From the NCBI GenBank assembly GCA_027924645.1, contig BSBN01000888.1, positions 19,169,001 to 19,233,000 on the forward strand: a DNA stretch of 64,000 nucleotides. The letters run 5' to 3'. Source of the DNA: Cunninghamia lanceolata. Its lineage: Eukaryota; Streptophyta; Pinopsida; Cupressales; Cupressaceae. The notes under the pieces were generated by a model, which was not told the DNA's origin, searched no databases, and was given only the letters and a program-made list of their open reading frames with translations. Numbering within the stretch: the first letter of the stretch is position 1; each line of letters begins with the position of its first letter. Below, in pieces: positions 23,306-34,893 of this stretch. The translations under genes and the position numbers were made by a program.

Positions 23306-26300
23306 TTAATCCAATGAACCATCCGGGTCTGCTCTACTCTTTATTGTGTCAAGTATTGCTTCATGGTCAGACTCACGCACCTTCCACAATATTTTGTTCA
23401 AAGGTCTACCCCCATACATTATCAAATGAACATTGTATGCCACGATAAGGTTCGAGTAATGAAGAATCTTCTGATGCGTGTCAAAGTCCTAAAATAGCCA
23501 AATATTAACACTCTTATGTGGGTACCTTCTAAGCCATGTTCCAGTAATAACCACTGAGCCTATAGGGTATTCGATGTTTTCTCCATCTGTAACAGGGGCC
23601 TCCAATTTCTTTTTGGCCTCAACACAATGACATAAGTAATAATTTGTTCCCTCTTCATTATCTTCATCTGTAATAACTACATATACGTACCCTACATTGA
23701 TATGTGTAGCAAATTAGATGAAATTAGTTAACATTACAAAAACACTACAAAGTAAGATGACATTACCTGGTTGAACTAGATGAAATTAGATGCATATACA
23801 TGCCCTATATTACTTGGTTGAACTAAATCTGATATGTGGTCAAAGTTAACTGACGATTCCATCTGCGTTAGTTCCAGTGCCGTCGGGGGTCGATACGTGT
23901 CAAGTGGGCTAAGATAACTTAACTGGGCTAAGATAACTTAACTGCCATTTGTCAACGCACTCCTTTGACTCACTCATCCCAGACTTGAATTGTACAAGAA
24001 GAACAAAAGCATGACACTATTCGTGTATGGATACTCCATGAACCTGCAATTGAGCTTCTGAAAGAGTGCATCTCATTTGATCATGTCAGTGTACAACAAT
24101 CCTCATATGGTGCAATGTTAGTATCATCTATCAACCAAAAAAATCTACGAACTGAAGACTTACCTTCATTACCTAGACCCATGGAAGCATTACACCACTT
24201 GACAATCAATTTTGCATATGTCAACTTTGCATTGTCTTTATACTTTAACTCTTCTCATGCTATGGCTCTTTTGATACATGCTCCTGCACCATCATGCTCC
24301 CCCTTTCCATGCCCGGCCTCACAAAAGTTCCACATATGTTGAATACCTGTAATATTATGCCTCCTACTCAGCTAATAGAAATTCTGCAAGTTCTTGAATT
24401 GTGATGCACAGTTATCTGACCATATGATATGTTGACTGAATGATATGTCCCTTCTAGCCAAATCATTGTAGAACACCTAAAAGCAACCTTGCACGAACTT
24501 CGTAGAATCCATGCGATCATCACTAATATAGAAATTATACTCCCTTATGATCTTTCTGTCATCCTCTATACTATCATTCGCATGAATGAATACGATGTAC
24601 ACAAATATAGAAACCTGTGTGGACTTGTAATATTGTGATTGCACCTCACGCTGTGGCTATACACTATAGTTCTCTGCAAAGTCGACAACTGAAACAATGC
24701 TACCAACCAGAAATGTGTCCTTGCATAACTTCAATTGCAAGTCCAACTATCGAGCTCTATGGGCATGTCTTGCATACTCATACACTATGCTGTCATGAAA
24801 TATAGGCATAAACTGATACACTGGAATCTTTTCAATAACTAATTCACACCTCTTTGTTTCTTTACCATCTTTTGTATTGTATGCCACTATTTTATACTTG
24901 CCAAACTCTACTAGTTCATTTCCAACCGCATGTGTTATTTCCATATGTTCACATATTGGCAAATGTTGCAAGCCACCGCAACGATAAAATGTGCCATCCA
25001 AGCATAATTTCTTGTAGAATATTTGACCTTCCTCTCTTTCACATAAAATTCTTGATATGAAGTCTCTTGAAGATGTTGGTGGGGCACATATGGCACAACC
25101 CTGCAAATCATTATTAGTATGCATATCTAAATATATAGACCTATAAGCATCAAAATCGTTAGAAAATTCAATATGTAATCTACAACAACAAGTAGTGCGT
25201 GTGTGATTTATCTTAACATAGAAAGGTTTTACCAATTCAAAATATCTTTGACAAATTTTAATTTGAGGATACTTCTTTAGAAATTTACCATAAAACTGTG
25301 TTTGAGTCTCATTCAAAAAATGCTTTGGATGTGGCTCGTGGTTCTGACTACCGATTCTCCTTCTTACCACATCCCTTTGATTCAGAGATACCCTTGTGTA
25401 ATTCTTCCAAAAGTCTTCAATTAGTGATCTCAATGCTTCAACAATTGGTTTATCTTTTCGTGGTAGTCTCCCCGAGAATGCCCATAATTCATTGGCATTA
25501 GTGTCCTCAATTCTTTGGCGTCTTCCAACGGCTCTTGATAAAGTTTTCCTATTAATTCTCAATTCTTGACTTGTCTTTCTAATGAGACAAGCTTTCCTCA
25601 TTTGACTACTTACTATAGTCGATGTAATCACACGCCGTGTTGCATTACTATCTTTTGTATGTGAGGTGTTACCCACACTCTCATACGCACTCATTAGATT
25701 CTTGACAATAGATTTTTCACTTGATGCCTCTGATGTTCTCAACCCAAGAATCTTCATGATAGACCTATACTTTATACTTCGCATCATTTCAATGAATAGT
25801 TGACATCTTGCAGTCTCATTTAACTTTTCAAAGAACAATCACTAAATCTTATTAGCATATCTTCTACAAGTGCATTTTGGAATCTTACCTTCCATTGGCT
25901 ACAAAATATTCTTATCAATATCAATCAAATACTTTGGCTTTCTATGCAAAATTCTAGGTGGTGTCAAGTTAGGTAAATTCATCTCAACATTAGGAATTTC
26001 ATCAATATTTAAATGAGATGGGTTAGATGGCATACCTTCGATCAAAGATGGAATAGATGACATACCTTAAGGTTGAGGTGAGAATGATGGCATACCTCCT
26101 TCATCATATGTGAGTGATGATGTACTCTCAACTTGAGATGTGGTAGATGGTGTCCCTACATGTTGACTTGTGGTAGAGGACGTGTCTCCAACTATGGTAT
26201 TCAAATCTCTTGTACCACGAAGTTTTTGCATTTGTTCTCTTTGTGCCGCCAATACCATATCTCTTTGTGATGGTTGTTGTTCCTCTTCAATTGGTATGTC

Positions 26301-26420
26301 TTCATTTATCATGTCCAATTTCCTCTTCTCATGAAGTTCCCTCATAGCCACTACTTTCTTTGCATTCTTAGCTTCTATCTCTTCCTGTGTTGGTTTAATT
26401 CTTGATTGTTTCCTCAGCAT
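23306..26420 (-). pseudogene. DDE-transposase-like gene, decayed
   Basis: From ATG at 26420 (MLRKQSRIKP) one frame can be followed to TAA at 23306-23308, interrupted by at least eight stops, a 19-bp tandem duplication near 23.92 kb that shifts frame, and one probable intron (23691-23766). The longest open part is 24747-25838 (363 codons). N-terminal 120 residues: charged, Gln-rich; then a Cys pair (KCTCRR) before a helical region. Candidate catalytic landmarks: VVDFAENYS (~24.68 kb), WSDNCASQFKN (~24.41 kb) and GHGKGEHDGAGACIKRA (~24.29 kb), matching a D...SDGxxxQFKN...HGKGxxDGxGxxxK pattern I recall from uncharacterised eukaryotic transposon proteins. The C-terminus has VGYVYVVITDED and a Cys/His segment. 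Full length would be ~990 residues. Sola-type identity is possible but unproven. Confidence 0.6.
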
Positions 26421-27220
26421 GACAGAGAATTTGTCTGTAGCATGATAAAGAGACCAATATTACTTCCTAAGAAATGAATACAAGATAATAGTGGGATTGT
26501 ACTTTTATTATGTTGTAAGGATTTATTCTTGTATAGTTTGACATCATGGTATGTTAAGGTCTGTTTATTACACATAATTATTAAAGAGCCCAAGTGTAGA
26601 AAATATACATGGTATCATGTGAGATTGTAGGCTGCTTTCTTGATTGGGAATGTGTCTATTTTAAACATGTATGATAAAGCATGATAAAGTAATTCAATTT
26701 GAATTAAGGAAAATGTAAAGAACATGCATGTAAAGACTTGACATACCTAAAAAATGAAGATTCAAATGGAGAGAGTAGCCAATTATGTAGTGTTTTTTCT
26801 TCTTGCATCAAACTCCTCAACAATTTGAGTTTTTCACCACTTGCTTCCTTTTCAATGTTAAATTGAATAACACTCAAATATAATTACTAACAACAATACT
26901 ATTAACCTATCTATAATGTTAAATTCCTAAAATTTAATCACAATTAACATTGCAACACTACAAAAATTGAAACTTGAATAGATATATGTCAAACTTGGTG
27001 TGAAAACTATGTTATTTCCTCCTTCTCAAGTTGGCAACACAGAAAAGGTGGTGGAAAGATCATGCAAAGGTGGTACAATGTGTCAAATGTGCATGTGAAC
27101 TTCCCAACAACATGACAGCACTTCATTTTTGATGGAGCATGCATAGAATCAGTAAGAAAATAGAGCATGTGGGCTTGGATCACAGGGGTAACCACTTTTT
27201 TACCGTTTCAATAGAAAGAA
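26421..27220. other. Upstream region of the transposase-like gene
   Basis: AT-rich, no ORF with recognisable domains; presumed 5' flank of the minus-strand gene. No clear TATA box was seen. The 27221-27270 palindrome lies ~800 bp upstream of the predicted start. Confidence 0.4.
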
Positions 27221-27270
27221 AAAATGTGAGCGCGTTATAACCCGCTCGCACTATAACACGCTCACATTTT
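27221..27270. repeat. 50-bp hairpin with the GCGCGTTATAAC-type palindrome
   Basis: AAAATGTGAGCG at 27221-27232 pairs perfectly with CGCTCACATTTT at 27259-27270. The inside carries GTTATAAC and GCTCGC words like those of the 13.85-13.96 kb hairpin. It separates the transposase-like gene from the telomere-like array. Confidence 0.8.
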
Positions 27271-27404
27271 ATCCTGCTATAGATTCATCACATCCTTTCC
27301 ATTGATCACATCTCTTTCCTGCAAGAGCTTGCCAGATGCTCCGCCATATGATAGGCATAACAATGAAGGGGCAAGCCCTCATAATCAAGTTCTTGATAGA
27401 AAAT

Positions 27405-30400
27405 GCCCTCAACCCTCAACGGCAAACATTAATCCCTCAACCCTTAACTTTGATCCTTCGACCCTCAACTCTAATCCATCATCCCTCACCTCTAATTCCT
27501 CATCCCTAAACCCTAATCACTCAACCCTCAACACTAAACCTTATCCCTAAACCCTAATCCCTCAACCCTCAACCCTAATCCATCATCCCTCAACTCTAAT
27601 ACCTCATCCCTAAACCCTAAATGCTATCCCTAATCCTACACCCTTAATAGACTTGATACTAAATCTTAAGCCCTAATCCCTTATCCCTAAACCCTCCAAC
27701 CCTATCCCTAATCCTTACACCCTCCACACTCAACTTTAACCCTAATCCCTTGAACCTCAACCCTATCCCTAAAACCTCAACCCTCAAACCTCAACCCTTA
27801 ACCCTCGACGTCAAACCCTAATCCCTCAACCCTTAACTCTATTCCCTCATCTCTCAACCCTAACCCTAAACCCTAAACCCTAAACCCTCAACCCTCAATG
27901 TCAAATCCTAATCCCTCAACCCTTCACTCTAATCCCTCAACCCTAAACCCTCAACACTATACCTTAAACCCTAATCCCTCAACCCTCAACCCTAAACCTT
28001 ATCCCTAAACCCTAATCCCTAAACCCTCAACCCTAATCTGTCATCCCTCAACTCAAATCCCTCATCCCTAAACCCTAAATGCTATCCCTATTCCTACATC
28101 CTCAATAGACTCGATAGTATACGTTAAACTCTAATCCTTTATCCCTAAACCCTCCAACCCTATCCCTAATCCTTATACCCTCCACACTCTACTTTAACCC
28201 TAATTCCTTAACCCTCAACCCTATCCCTAAACCCTTGACCCTCAAACCTCAACCCTCAATGTCAAACCCTAATCCCTCAACCCTAAACCCTAATCCTTCA
28301 AACCTAAACCCTATCCCTAAACCATCAACCCTCAACACTATACCTTAAACCCTAATCCCTATCCCTCAACCCTTAACCCTTAAAACTTAAACCCTATCCC
28401 TACACCCTCAACACTTGACACTATATCTTAAGCCTTAAACCCTCATCCCTAAAGCCTCAACTCTCAATCCTTAAACCTTCAACCCTAAACCCTATACCTA
28501 ATCCCTCTACCCTCAACACTCTAACCTGAACCTTAACATTAAATGCTAATCCATCAACCCTAAACCCTAATTCTAAACCCTCAACCCTCAACACTATACC
28601 TTAAACCCTAATCCCTCAACCCTCAACCCTAAACCTTATCCCTAAACCTGAATCCCTCAACTCTCAACCCTAATCCATCATCCCTCAACTCTAATCCCTC
28701 ATCCCTAAACCCTAATCCCTTACCCCTCAATCCTAAACCTTATCCCTAAACCCTAATCCCTCAACCCTCAACCCTAATCCGTCATCCCTCAACTCTAATC
28801 CCTCATCCCTAAACCCTAAATGCTATCCCTAATCCTACACCCTCAACAGACTCGATACTATACCTTAAACTCTAATCCCTTATCCCTAAACCCTTCAACC
28901 CTATCCCTAATCCTTACACCCTCCACACTCTACTTTAACCCTAATCCCTTGAACCTCAACCCTATCCCTAAACCCTTGACCCTCGAACCTCAACCCTCAA
29001 CCCTCGACGTCAAACCCTAATCCCTCAACCCTTAACTCTGTTCCCTCATCTCTCTACCCTAACCCTAAACCCTAAACCCTCAACCCTCAATGTCATATCC
29101 TAATCCCTCAACCCTTCACTCTAATCCCTCAACCCTAAACCCTATCCCTAAACCCTCAACACTATACCTTAAACCCTAATCCCTCAGCCCTCAACCCTAA
29201 ACCTTATCCCTAATCCCTAATCCCTCAACCCTCAACCCTAATCCATCATCCCTCAAATCTCATCCCTCATCCCTAAACCCTAAATGCTATCCCTATTCCT
29301 ACAGCCTCAACAAACTCGATACTATACCTTAAACTCTAATCCCTTATCCCTAAACCCTCTAACCCTATCCCTAATCCTTATACCCTCCACACTCTACTTT
29401 AACCCTAATTCCTTGAACCCCAACCCTATCGCTAAACCCTTGACCCTCGAAACTCAACCCTCAACCCTCAATGTCAAACCCTAAACCCTAATCCCTCAAA
29501 CCTAAACCATATCCCTAAACCATCAACCCTCAACACTATAGCTTAAACCCTAATCCCTATCCCTCAACCCTTAACCCTTAACACTTAAACCCTATCCCTA
29601 CACCCTCAACACTTGACACTATATCTTAAGCCTTAAACCCTCATCCCTAAAGCCTCAACCCTCAATCCTTAAACCTTCAACCCTAAACCCTATCCCTAAT
29701 CCCTCTACCCTCGACACTCTAACCCTAACCTCAACATTAAATGCTAATCCGTCAACCCTAAACCCTAATCCCTCAATCCTAAACCATATCCCTAAACCAT
29801 CAACCCTCAACACTATACCTTAAACCCTAATCCCTATCCCTCAACCCTTAACCCTTAAAACTTAAACCCTATCCCTACACCCTCAACACTTGACACTATA
29901 TCTTAAGCCTTAAACCCTCATCCCTAAAGCCTCAACCCTCAATCCTTAAACCTTCAACCCTAAACCCTATCCCTAATCGCTCTACCCTTGACACTCTAAC
30001 CCTAACCTCAACATTAAATGCTAATTCGTCAACCCTAAACCCTAATTCTAAACCCTCAACACTATACCTTAAACCCTAATCCCTCAACCCTCAACCCTAA
30101 ACCTTATCCCTAAACCCTAATCCCTGAACCCTCAACCCTAATCCATCATCCCTCAACTCTAATCCCTCGTCCCTAAACCCTAATCCCTCAGCCCTCAACC
30201 CTAAACCTTATCCCTAAACCCTAATCCCTCAACCCTCAACCCTAATCCATCATCCCTCAACTCTAATCCCTCATCCCTAAACCCTAAATGCTATACCTAT
30301 TCCTAAACCCTCAACAGACTCGATACTATACCTTAAACTCTAATCCCTTATCCCTAAACTCTCCAACCCTATCCCTAATCCTTATACCCTCCACACTCTA

Positions 30401-32877
30401 CTTTAACCCTAATTCCTTGACCCTCAACCCTATCCCTAAACCCTTGACCCTCAAACCTCAACCCTCAACCCTCAATGTCAAACCCTAATCCCTCAACCCT
30501 TAACTCTAATCCCTTGACCCTCAACCCTATCCCTAAACCCTCAACCCTAAACCCCCAACCCTCAACGTCAAATTCTAATCCCTCAACCCTTCACTCTAAT
30601 CCCTCAACCCTAAACCCTATCCCTAAACCCTCAACACTATACGTTAAACCCTAATCCCTCAACCCTAACAATAAACCTTGCCCCTAAACCCTAATCCCTC
30701 AACCCTCAACCCTAATCTGTCATCCGTCATCCCTCAACTCTAATCCCTCATCCCTAAACCCTAAACCCTATCCCTATTCCTAGACCCTCAACAGGCTTGA
30801 TACTATATCTTAAACCCTAATCCCTCTACCCTCGACACTCCTATTTAACCCTAATCCCTTGACCATTAACCCTATCCCTCAACCTCAACCCTGAACCCTC
30901 AACCCTCAACCCTCAACTCTAAACATTAAACCCTAATTCATCAACCCTAAACCCTAATCCCTCAAACCTAAACCCTATCCCTAAACTATCAACCCCCAAC
31001 ACTATACCTTAAACCCTAATCCCTATCCCTCAACCCTTAACCCTTAAAACTTAAACCCTATCCCTACACCCTCAACACTTGAAACTATATCTTAAGCCTT
31101 AAACCCTCATCCCTAAAGCCTCAACCATCAATCCTTAAACCTTCAACCCTAAACCCTATCCCTAATCCCTCTACCCTCGACACTCTACCCCTAACCTCAA
31201 CATTAAATGCTAATCCGTCAACCCTAAACCCTAATCCTAAACCCTCAACCCTCAACACTATACCTTAAACCCTAATCCCTCAACCCTTAACCCTAAACCT
31301 TATCCCTAAACCCTAATCCCTCAACCCTCAACCCTAATCCCTCATCCCTCAACTCTAATCCCTCATCCCTAAACCCTAAATGCTATCCCTATTCCTAAAC
31401 CCTCAACAGACTCGATACTATACCTTAAACTCTAATCCCTTACCCCTAAACCCTCCAACCCTATCCCTAATCCTTACACCCTCCACACTCTACGTTAACC
31501 CTAATCCCTTCAATCTCAACCCTATCCCTAAACCCTTGACCCTTGAACCTCAAACCTCAACCCCCGACGTCAAACCCTAATCCCTCAACCCTTAACTCTG
31601 ATCCCTCATCTCTCAACCCTAACCCCAAACCCTAAACCCTAAACCCTCAACCCTCAACATCAAATCCTAATCCCTCAACCCTTCACTCTAATCCCTCAAC
31701 CCTAAACCCTCAACACTATACCTTAAACCCTAATCCCTCAGCCCTCAACCCAAAACCTTATCCCTAAACCCTAATCCCTCAACCCTCAACCCTAATCTGT
31801 CATCCCTCAACTCTAATCCCTCATCCCTAAACCCTAAATGCTATCCCTATTCCTACACCCTCAATAGAATCGATACTATACCTTCAACCCTAATTTGTTA
31901 TCCCTAAACCCTCCAACCCTATCCCTAATCCTTATACCCTCCACACTCTACTTTAACCCTAATTCCTCGACCCTTAACCCTGTTCCTAAACCCTTGACCC
32001 TCGAACCTCAACCCTCAACCCTCAACGTCAAACCCTAATCCCTCAACCCTTAACTCTGATCCATCGACCCGAGCAACACTATACCTTAAACCCTAATCCC
32101 TATCCCTCAACCCTTAACCCTTAAAACTTAAACGCTATCCCTACACCCTTAACACTTGACACTATATCTTAAGCCTTAAACCCTCATCCCTAAAGCTTCA
32201 ACCCTCAATCCTTAAACCTTCAACCCTGAACCCTATCCCTAATCCCTCTACCCTCGACACTCTAACCCTAACCTCAACATTAAATGCTAATCTGTCAACC
32301 CTAAACCCTAATCCTAAACCCTCAACCCTCAACAGTATACCTTAAACCCTAATCCCTCAACCCTCAACCCTAAACCTTATCCCTAAATCCTAATCCCTCA
32401 ACCCTCAACCCTAATCCATCATCCCTCAACTCTAATCCCTCATCCCTAAACCCTAAATGCTATCCCTATTCCTAAACCCTCAATAGACTCGATACTATAC
32501 CTTAAACCCTAATCCCTTATCCCTAAACCCTCCAACCCTATCCCTAGTCCTTACACCCTCCCCACTCTACTTTAAACCTAATCCCTCGACCCTAAACCCT
32601 ATCCCTAAACCCTTGACCCTTGAACCTCAACCCTCAATGTCAAACCCTAATCCCTCAACCCTTAACTCTGTTCCCTCGACCCTCAACCCTATCCCTAAAC
32701 CCTAAACCCTAAACCATCAACCCTAATCTATCATCCCTCAACTCTAATCCCTCATCACTAAACCCTAAATGCTATCCCTATTCCTAGACCCTCAACGGGC
32801 TCGATACTACAACTTAAACACTAATCCCTTATCCTTAAACCCTCCAACCCTATCCCTTATCCCTTAACCCTCATGAT
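27405..32877. repeat. Telomere-like (CCCTAAA-derived) array, ~5.5 kb, with higher-order structure
   Basis: Almost every 6-8 bp is CCCTAAA, CCCTCAA, CCCTAAT, CCCTTAA or CCCTATC, i.e. degenerate Arabidopsis-type telomere repeat in C-rich orientation on +. It is not homogeneous: a block starting ATGCTATCCCTA(T/A)TCCTA and running into GACTCGATACTATACCTTAAA recurs at 27621, 28079, 28820, 29284, 30288, 31380, 31838, 32457 and 32769, three of the intervals being 458-464 bp. A second block (CTTAAGCCTTAAACCCTCAT...) recurs at ~28.43, 29.63, 29.91, 31.10 and 32.18 kb. Thus large segments were duplicated after the short repeats diverged. Recurrent ~66-codon open stretches are artefacts of this repetition. 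Confidence 0.95.
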
Positions 32878-32911
32878 TAATAGCCTTGAAGATAAAAAAA
32901 ATTAAGGGGAG

Positions 32912-33036
32912 CATAACGTGAGCGTGTTATAATGCACTTGTGTTATGTCAAACATGACAAACAACAGACTTGCGGGAAAGGAAAAATGCAAAGCAAAACA
33001 TTACGCGAGCGCATTATAACGCACTTGTGTTATGTC
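32912..33036. repeat. Two direct copies of a subterminal GTTATAAC-type palindromic motif
   Basis: CATAACGTGAGCGTGTTATA... (32912-32949) and its near copy at ~32998-33036 share GAGCG(T/C)(G/A)TTATAA(T/C)GCACTTGTGTTATGTC. They are relatives of the left-end hairpin arms, with the second half of the palindrome partly decayed by C/T and G/A changes. Confidence 0.75.
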
Positions 33037-33046
33037 TTGCTTTGGG

Positions 33047-33071
33047 AATCCCAAGCCTTGGGCTTGGGATT
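33047..33071. repeat. Perfect 11-bp-arm hairpin
   Basis: AATCCCAAGCC, loop TTG, GGCTTGGGATT. It follows the second palindrome copy directly, as the GGTAATGACAAG hairpin core follows the palindrome in the left-end structure. Confidence 0.8.
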
Positions 33072-33882
33072 TGCTTTGGATTTCCAACCCAAAGTCTTGG
33101 AGTGCCTTTTGAATAGTCACAAACATGTTTTTCTATATTCTTCAAAATTTCACATAATTGTGGTCGTGCTAACCCTCAGATTTGCACGTGTTTCAAGGTC
33201 GAACAAATCGAACACATGGGTAATGTTAGGCTTTCTCTTAGCTATTTGACGATGTGATTTTTTTCACATTTTAACAATGTTAAGCCTTTCATCTTTAATT
33301 TCTTTTGTTTGTGTGTCCATTTTTAGGCAAAAACCACTGTTTGGTCTTTTTTTCATTGTAAAATAACTATTCATTCAAATTTCAAAAAAATTACATATTT
33401 AGAAACTAGACTCCATTCTACAAATATTTAAAAAATAAAAAAATGATTTTCAATTAGTTTTCAAAATTTATAGGGGTAGCACGGCCAAAATTCTATTTTT
33501 TAGGATGTGTCCACTTTGAAAATTAGTAAAAAATCAAATATTCATCAAAAAATTATCAGAAAAATTGAGCATAAACTACATGCTATTAGCTAATTTCTCA
33601 CTAAAGTGATTTTAAAAATACTAAAAAAAAGTTGACCTTTTGAGGGAGACACAAAACATGCTATGTTATGTTTTTTTGATAGAAACAACACCAATTTCTA
33701 TGGCTCCCTCTTTTGAACCCCTTAATCTATGCCATTTTCTAAACAAAATAGTAGTTTAGAAAGTAGACTCAGAGCACTATGAACATTGCTTTGGTTGCAT
33801 CTCCAAATACTGAGTGTAACTATGCTCCTCATCCAAGGCCAGTATTTCTTGATTTCAGAAAAAAAGTGGGCACTTAAGACCC
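33072..33882. other. Right subterminal region of the 20-kb element
   Basis: AT-rich and non-coding; no similarity to the left subterminal region seen by eye beyond the terminal repeat itself. Confidence 0.4.
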
Positions 33883-33914
33883 CTTTTTGGCCCCCCATCT
33901 TCCTGCACTTACCC
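33883..33914 (-). repeat. Right terminal inverted repeat
   Basis: Reverse complement begins GGGTAAGTGCA and includes AAGATGGGGGGCCAAAAAG, matching 13784-13815 with two substitutions; flanked on the right by TTTA (33915-33918). Confidence 0.75.
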
Positions 33915-33918
33915 TTTA

Positions 33919-34256
33919 ATTAATCCTAGGTCTAGAGGATAGGCATGTCAGACTAGCTAATTAAATAATGGGTATTTAATTAACTAGGGTAGGGCTAGGC
34001 TAATGAATAGGCTAAATTAACTAGATAAACATAAGTTACAAAATTAATTGGGTTTAATGAAATAGGTGAATTAATTGAATAAATATTTGCACATTTATTT
34101 AATTAATTGGGTCAATGGAACCATTGAATTAATTAAATTAATTCAATTTTAGGGGTGAAATGATGAATAATCAGGTGTTGGAGGTAATAATTAATTAAAT
34201 AAAAATTTAATTTATTAATTAGAATGGAAATCAGTGATATTAGTGATATTGGAGGT
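33919..34256. other. AT-rich non-coding flank
   Basis: Dense TTAATTAA-type words; no gene. Similar TTAATTAA words lie left of the 20-kb element (13.74-13.77 kb), consistent with the two flanks having been contiguous. Confidence 0.45.
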
Positions 34257-34608
34257 TGATTCAATGATGAAGACATTTTTAGGTGTCTGCATCTGCCTCT
34301 CTTTGACGTGGCATCATGACCTAGCAAGGATATGGCGTTAAGTCAAAGAAAATTGCCCCAGCTGTCAAAAAGGAATGGAATGGATGAGGGATGCCCCCTC
34401 GAGAGCTCACTGAAAAAAACTGATTCAATGATGAAGACATTTTTAGGTGTCTGCATCTGCCTCTCTTTGACGTGGCATCATGACCTAGCAAGGATATGGC
34501 GTTAAGTCAAAGAAAATTGCCCCAGCTGTCAAAAAGGAATGGAATGGATGAGGGATGCCCCCTCAAGAGGTTGGGTGAAAAAATACTTTTTTTTCAGTGA
34601 GCTCTCGA
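34257..34608. repeat. 164-bp tandem duplication with an inverted 21-bp junction copy
   Basis: TGATTCAATGATGAAGACAT begins copies at 34257 and 34421. They are nearly identical over ~145 bp (34421-34566 for the second). The end of copy 1 (34399-34419) recurs as a perfect 21-bp inverted copy at 34588-34608, separated from copy 2 by a short T-rich stretch. Confidence 0.9.
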
Positions 34609-34736
34609 AAGGAAGAAACAGGGGTGAAGAATGGATAGAGGATAGAAAAATACGTTGATAGGAAGAAAAATGAACAAAAAAGGTTAAAATTTGCACCCTG
34701 GGGAAGAGAAAGTGTGTTGACGATGACATGACCCTC

Positions 34737-34744
34737 TATAAATA
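34737..34744 (+). promoter_or_regulatory. Candidate TATA box of the PMD gene
   Basis: TATAAATA, 66 bp upstream of the predicted ATG at 34810, a normal plant spacing. Confidence 0.6.
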
Positions 34745-34893
34745 GAAAAGTGGGCCCAAAGTGCCTCATTTGCACTTATTGAGCCTACATGGAGGAGAGA
34801 AGAGGCAAGATGGCAAACTCACTCTTACCACATTTTGAGCATTTGTCCAAGATTCTTCGTTCTTAAATGAGGTCACCAGTAGCTACTAAGCAG

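Larger units (their letters stand above)
13784..33914. mobile_element. Candidate 20-kb DNA transposon with terminal inverted repeats and TTTA target-site duplication
   Basis: The left end reads GGGTAAGTGCA then, two bases later, AAGATGGGGGGCCAAAAAG; the reverse complement of the right end is the same apart from those two bases (about 30 of 32 match). TTTA stands directly outside both ends (13780-13783 and 33915-33918). Contents: a hairpin at 13842-13960, a seven-exon + strand gene of unknown role, a - strand DDE-transposase-like pseudogene, a later-inserted solo LTR, a 359-bp tandem array, and a telomere-like array. A 4-bp duplication fits the Sola superfamily as I recall it, but superfamily assignment is unproven. 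Alternative: two separate elements of one family in opposite orientation, in which case the TTTA match would be chance. Confidence 0.65.

Noticed and set aside
24854..25501. Plus-strand open stretches opposite the transposase-like gene
   Set aside because: Shadows of the 363-codon minus-strand frame.
27302..31580. Several ~66-codon open stretches with similar translations in the telomere-like array
   Set aside because: They recur because the array is built of repeated blocks; the translations are repeats of Leu/Asn/Pro/Thr with no start context.
27405..32877. CRISPR-like regular repeats
   Set aside because: Units of 6-8 bp with no unique spacers; a telomere-derived array in a plant genome.
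32932..33249. 105-codon open stretch after the telomere-like array
   Set aside because: Overlaps the subterminal palindromes and hairpin; the translation has no recognisable features.
13780..33918. A 3-bp TTA duplication typical of PIF/Harbinger elements
   Set aside because: The fourth T matches on both sides too, giving TTTA, and the transposase-like core does not look like Harbinger.
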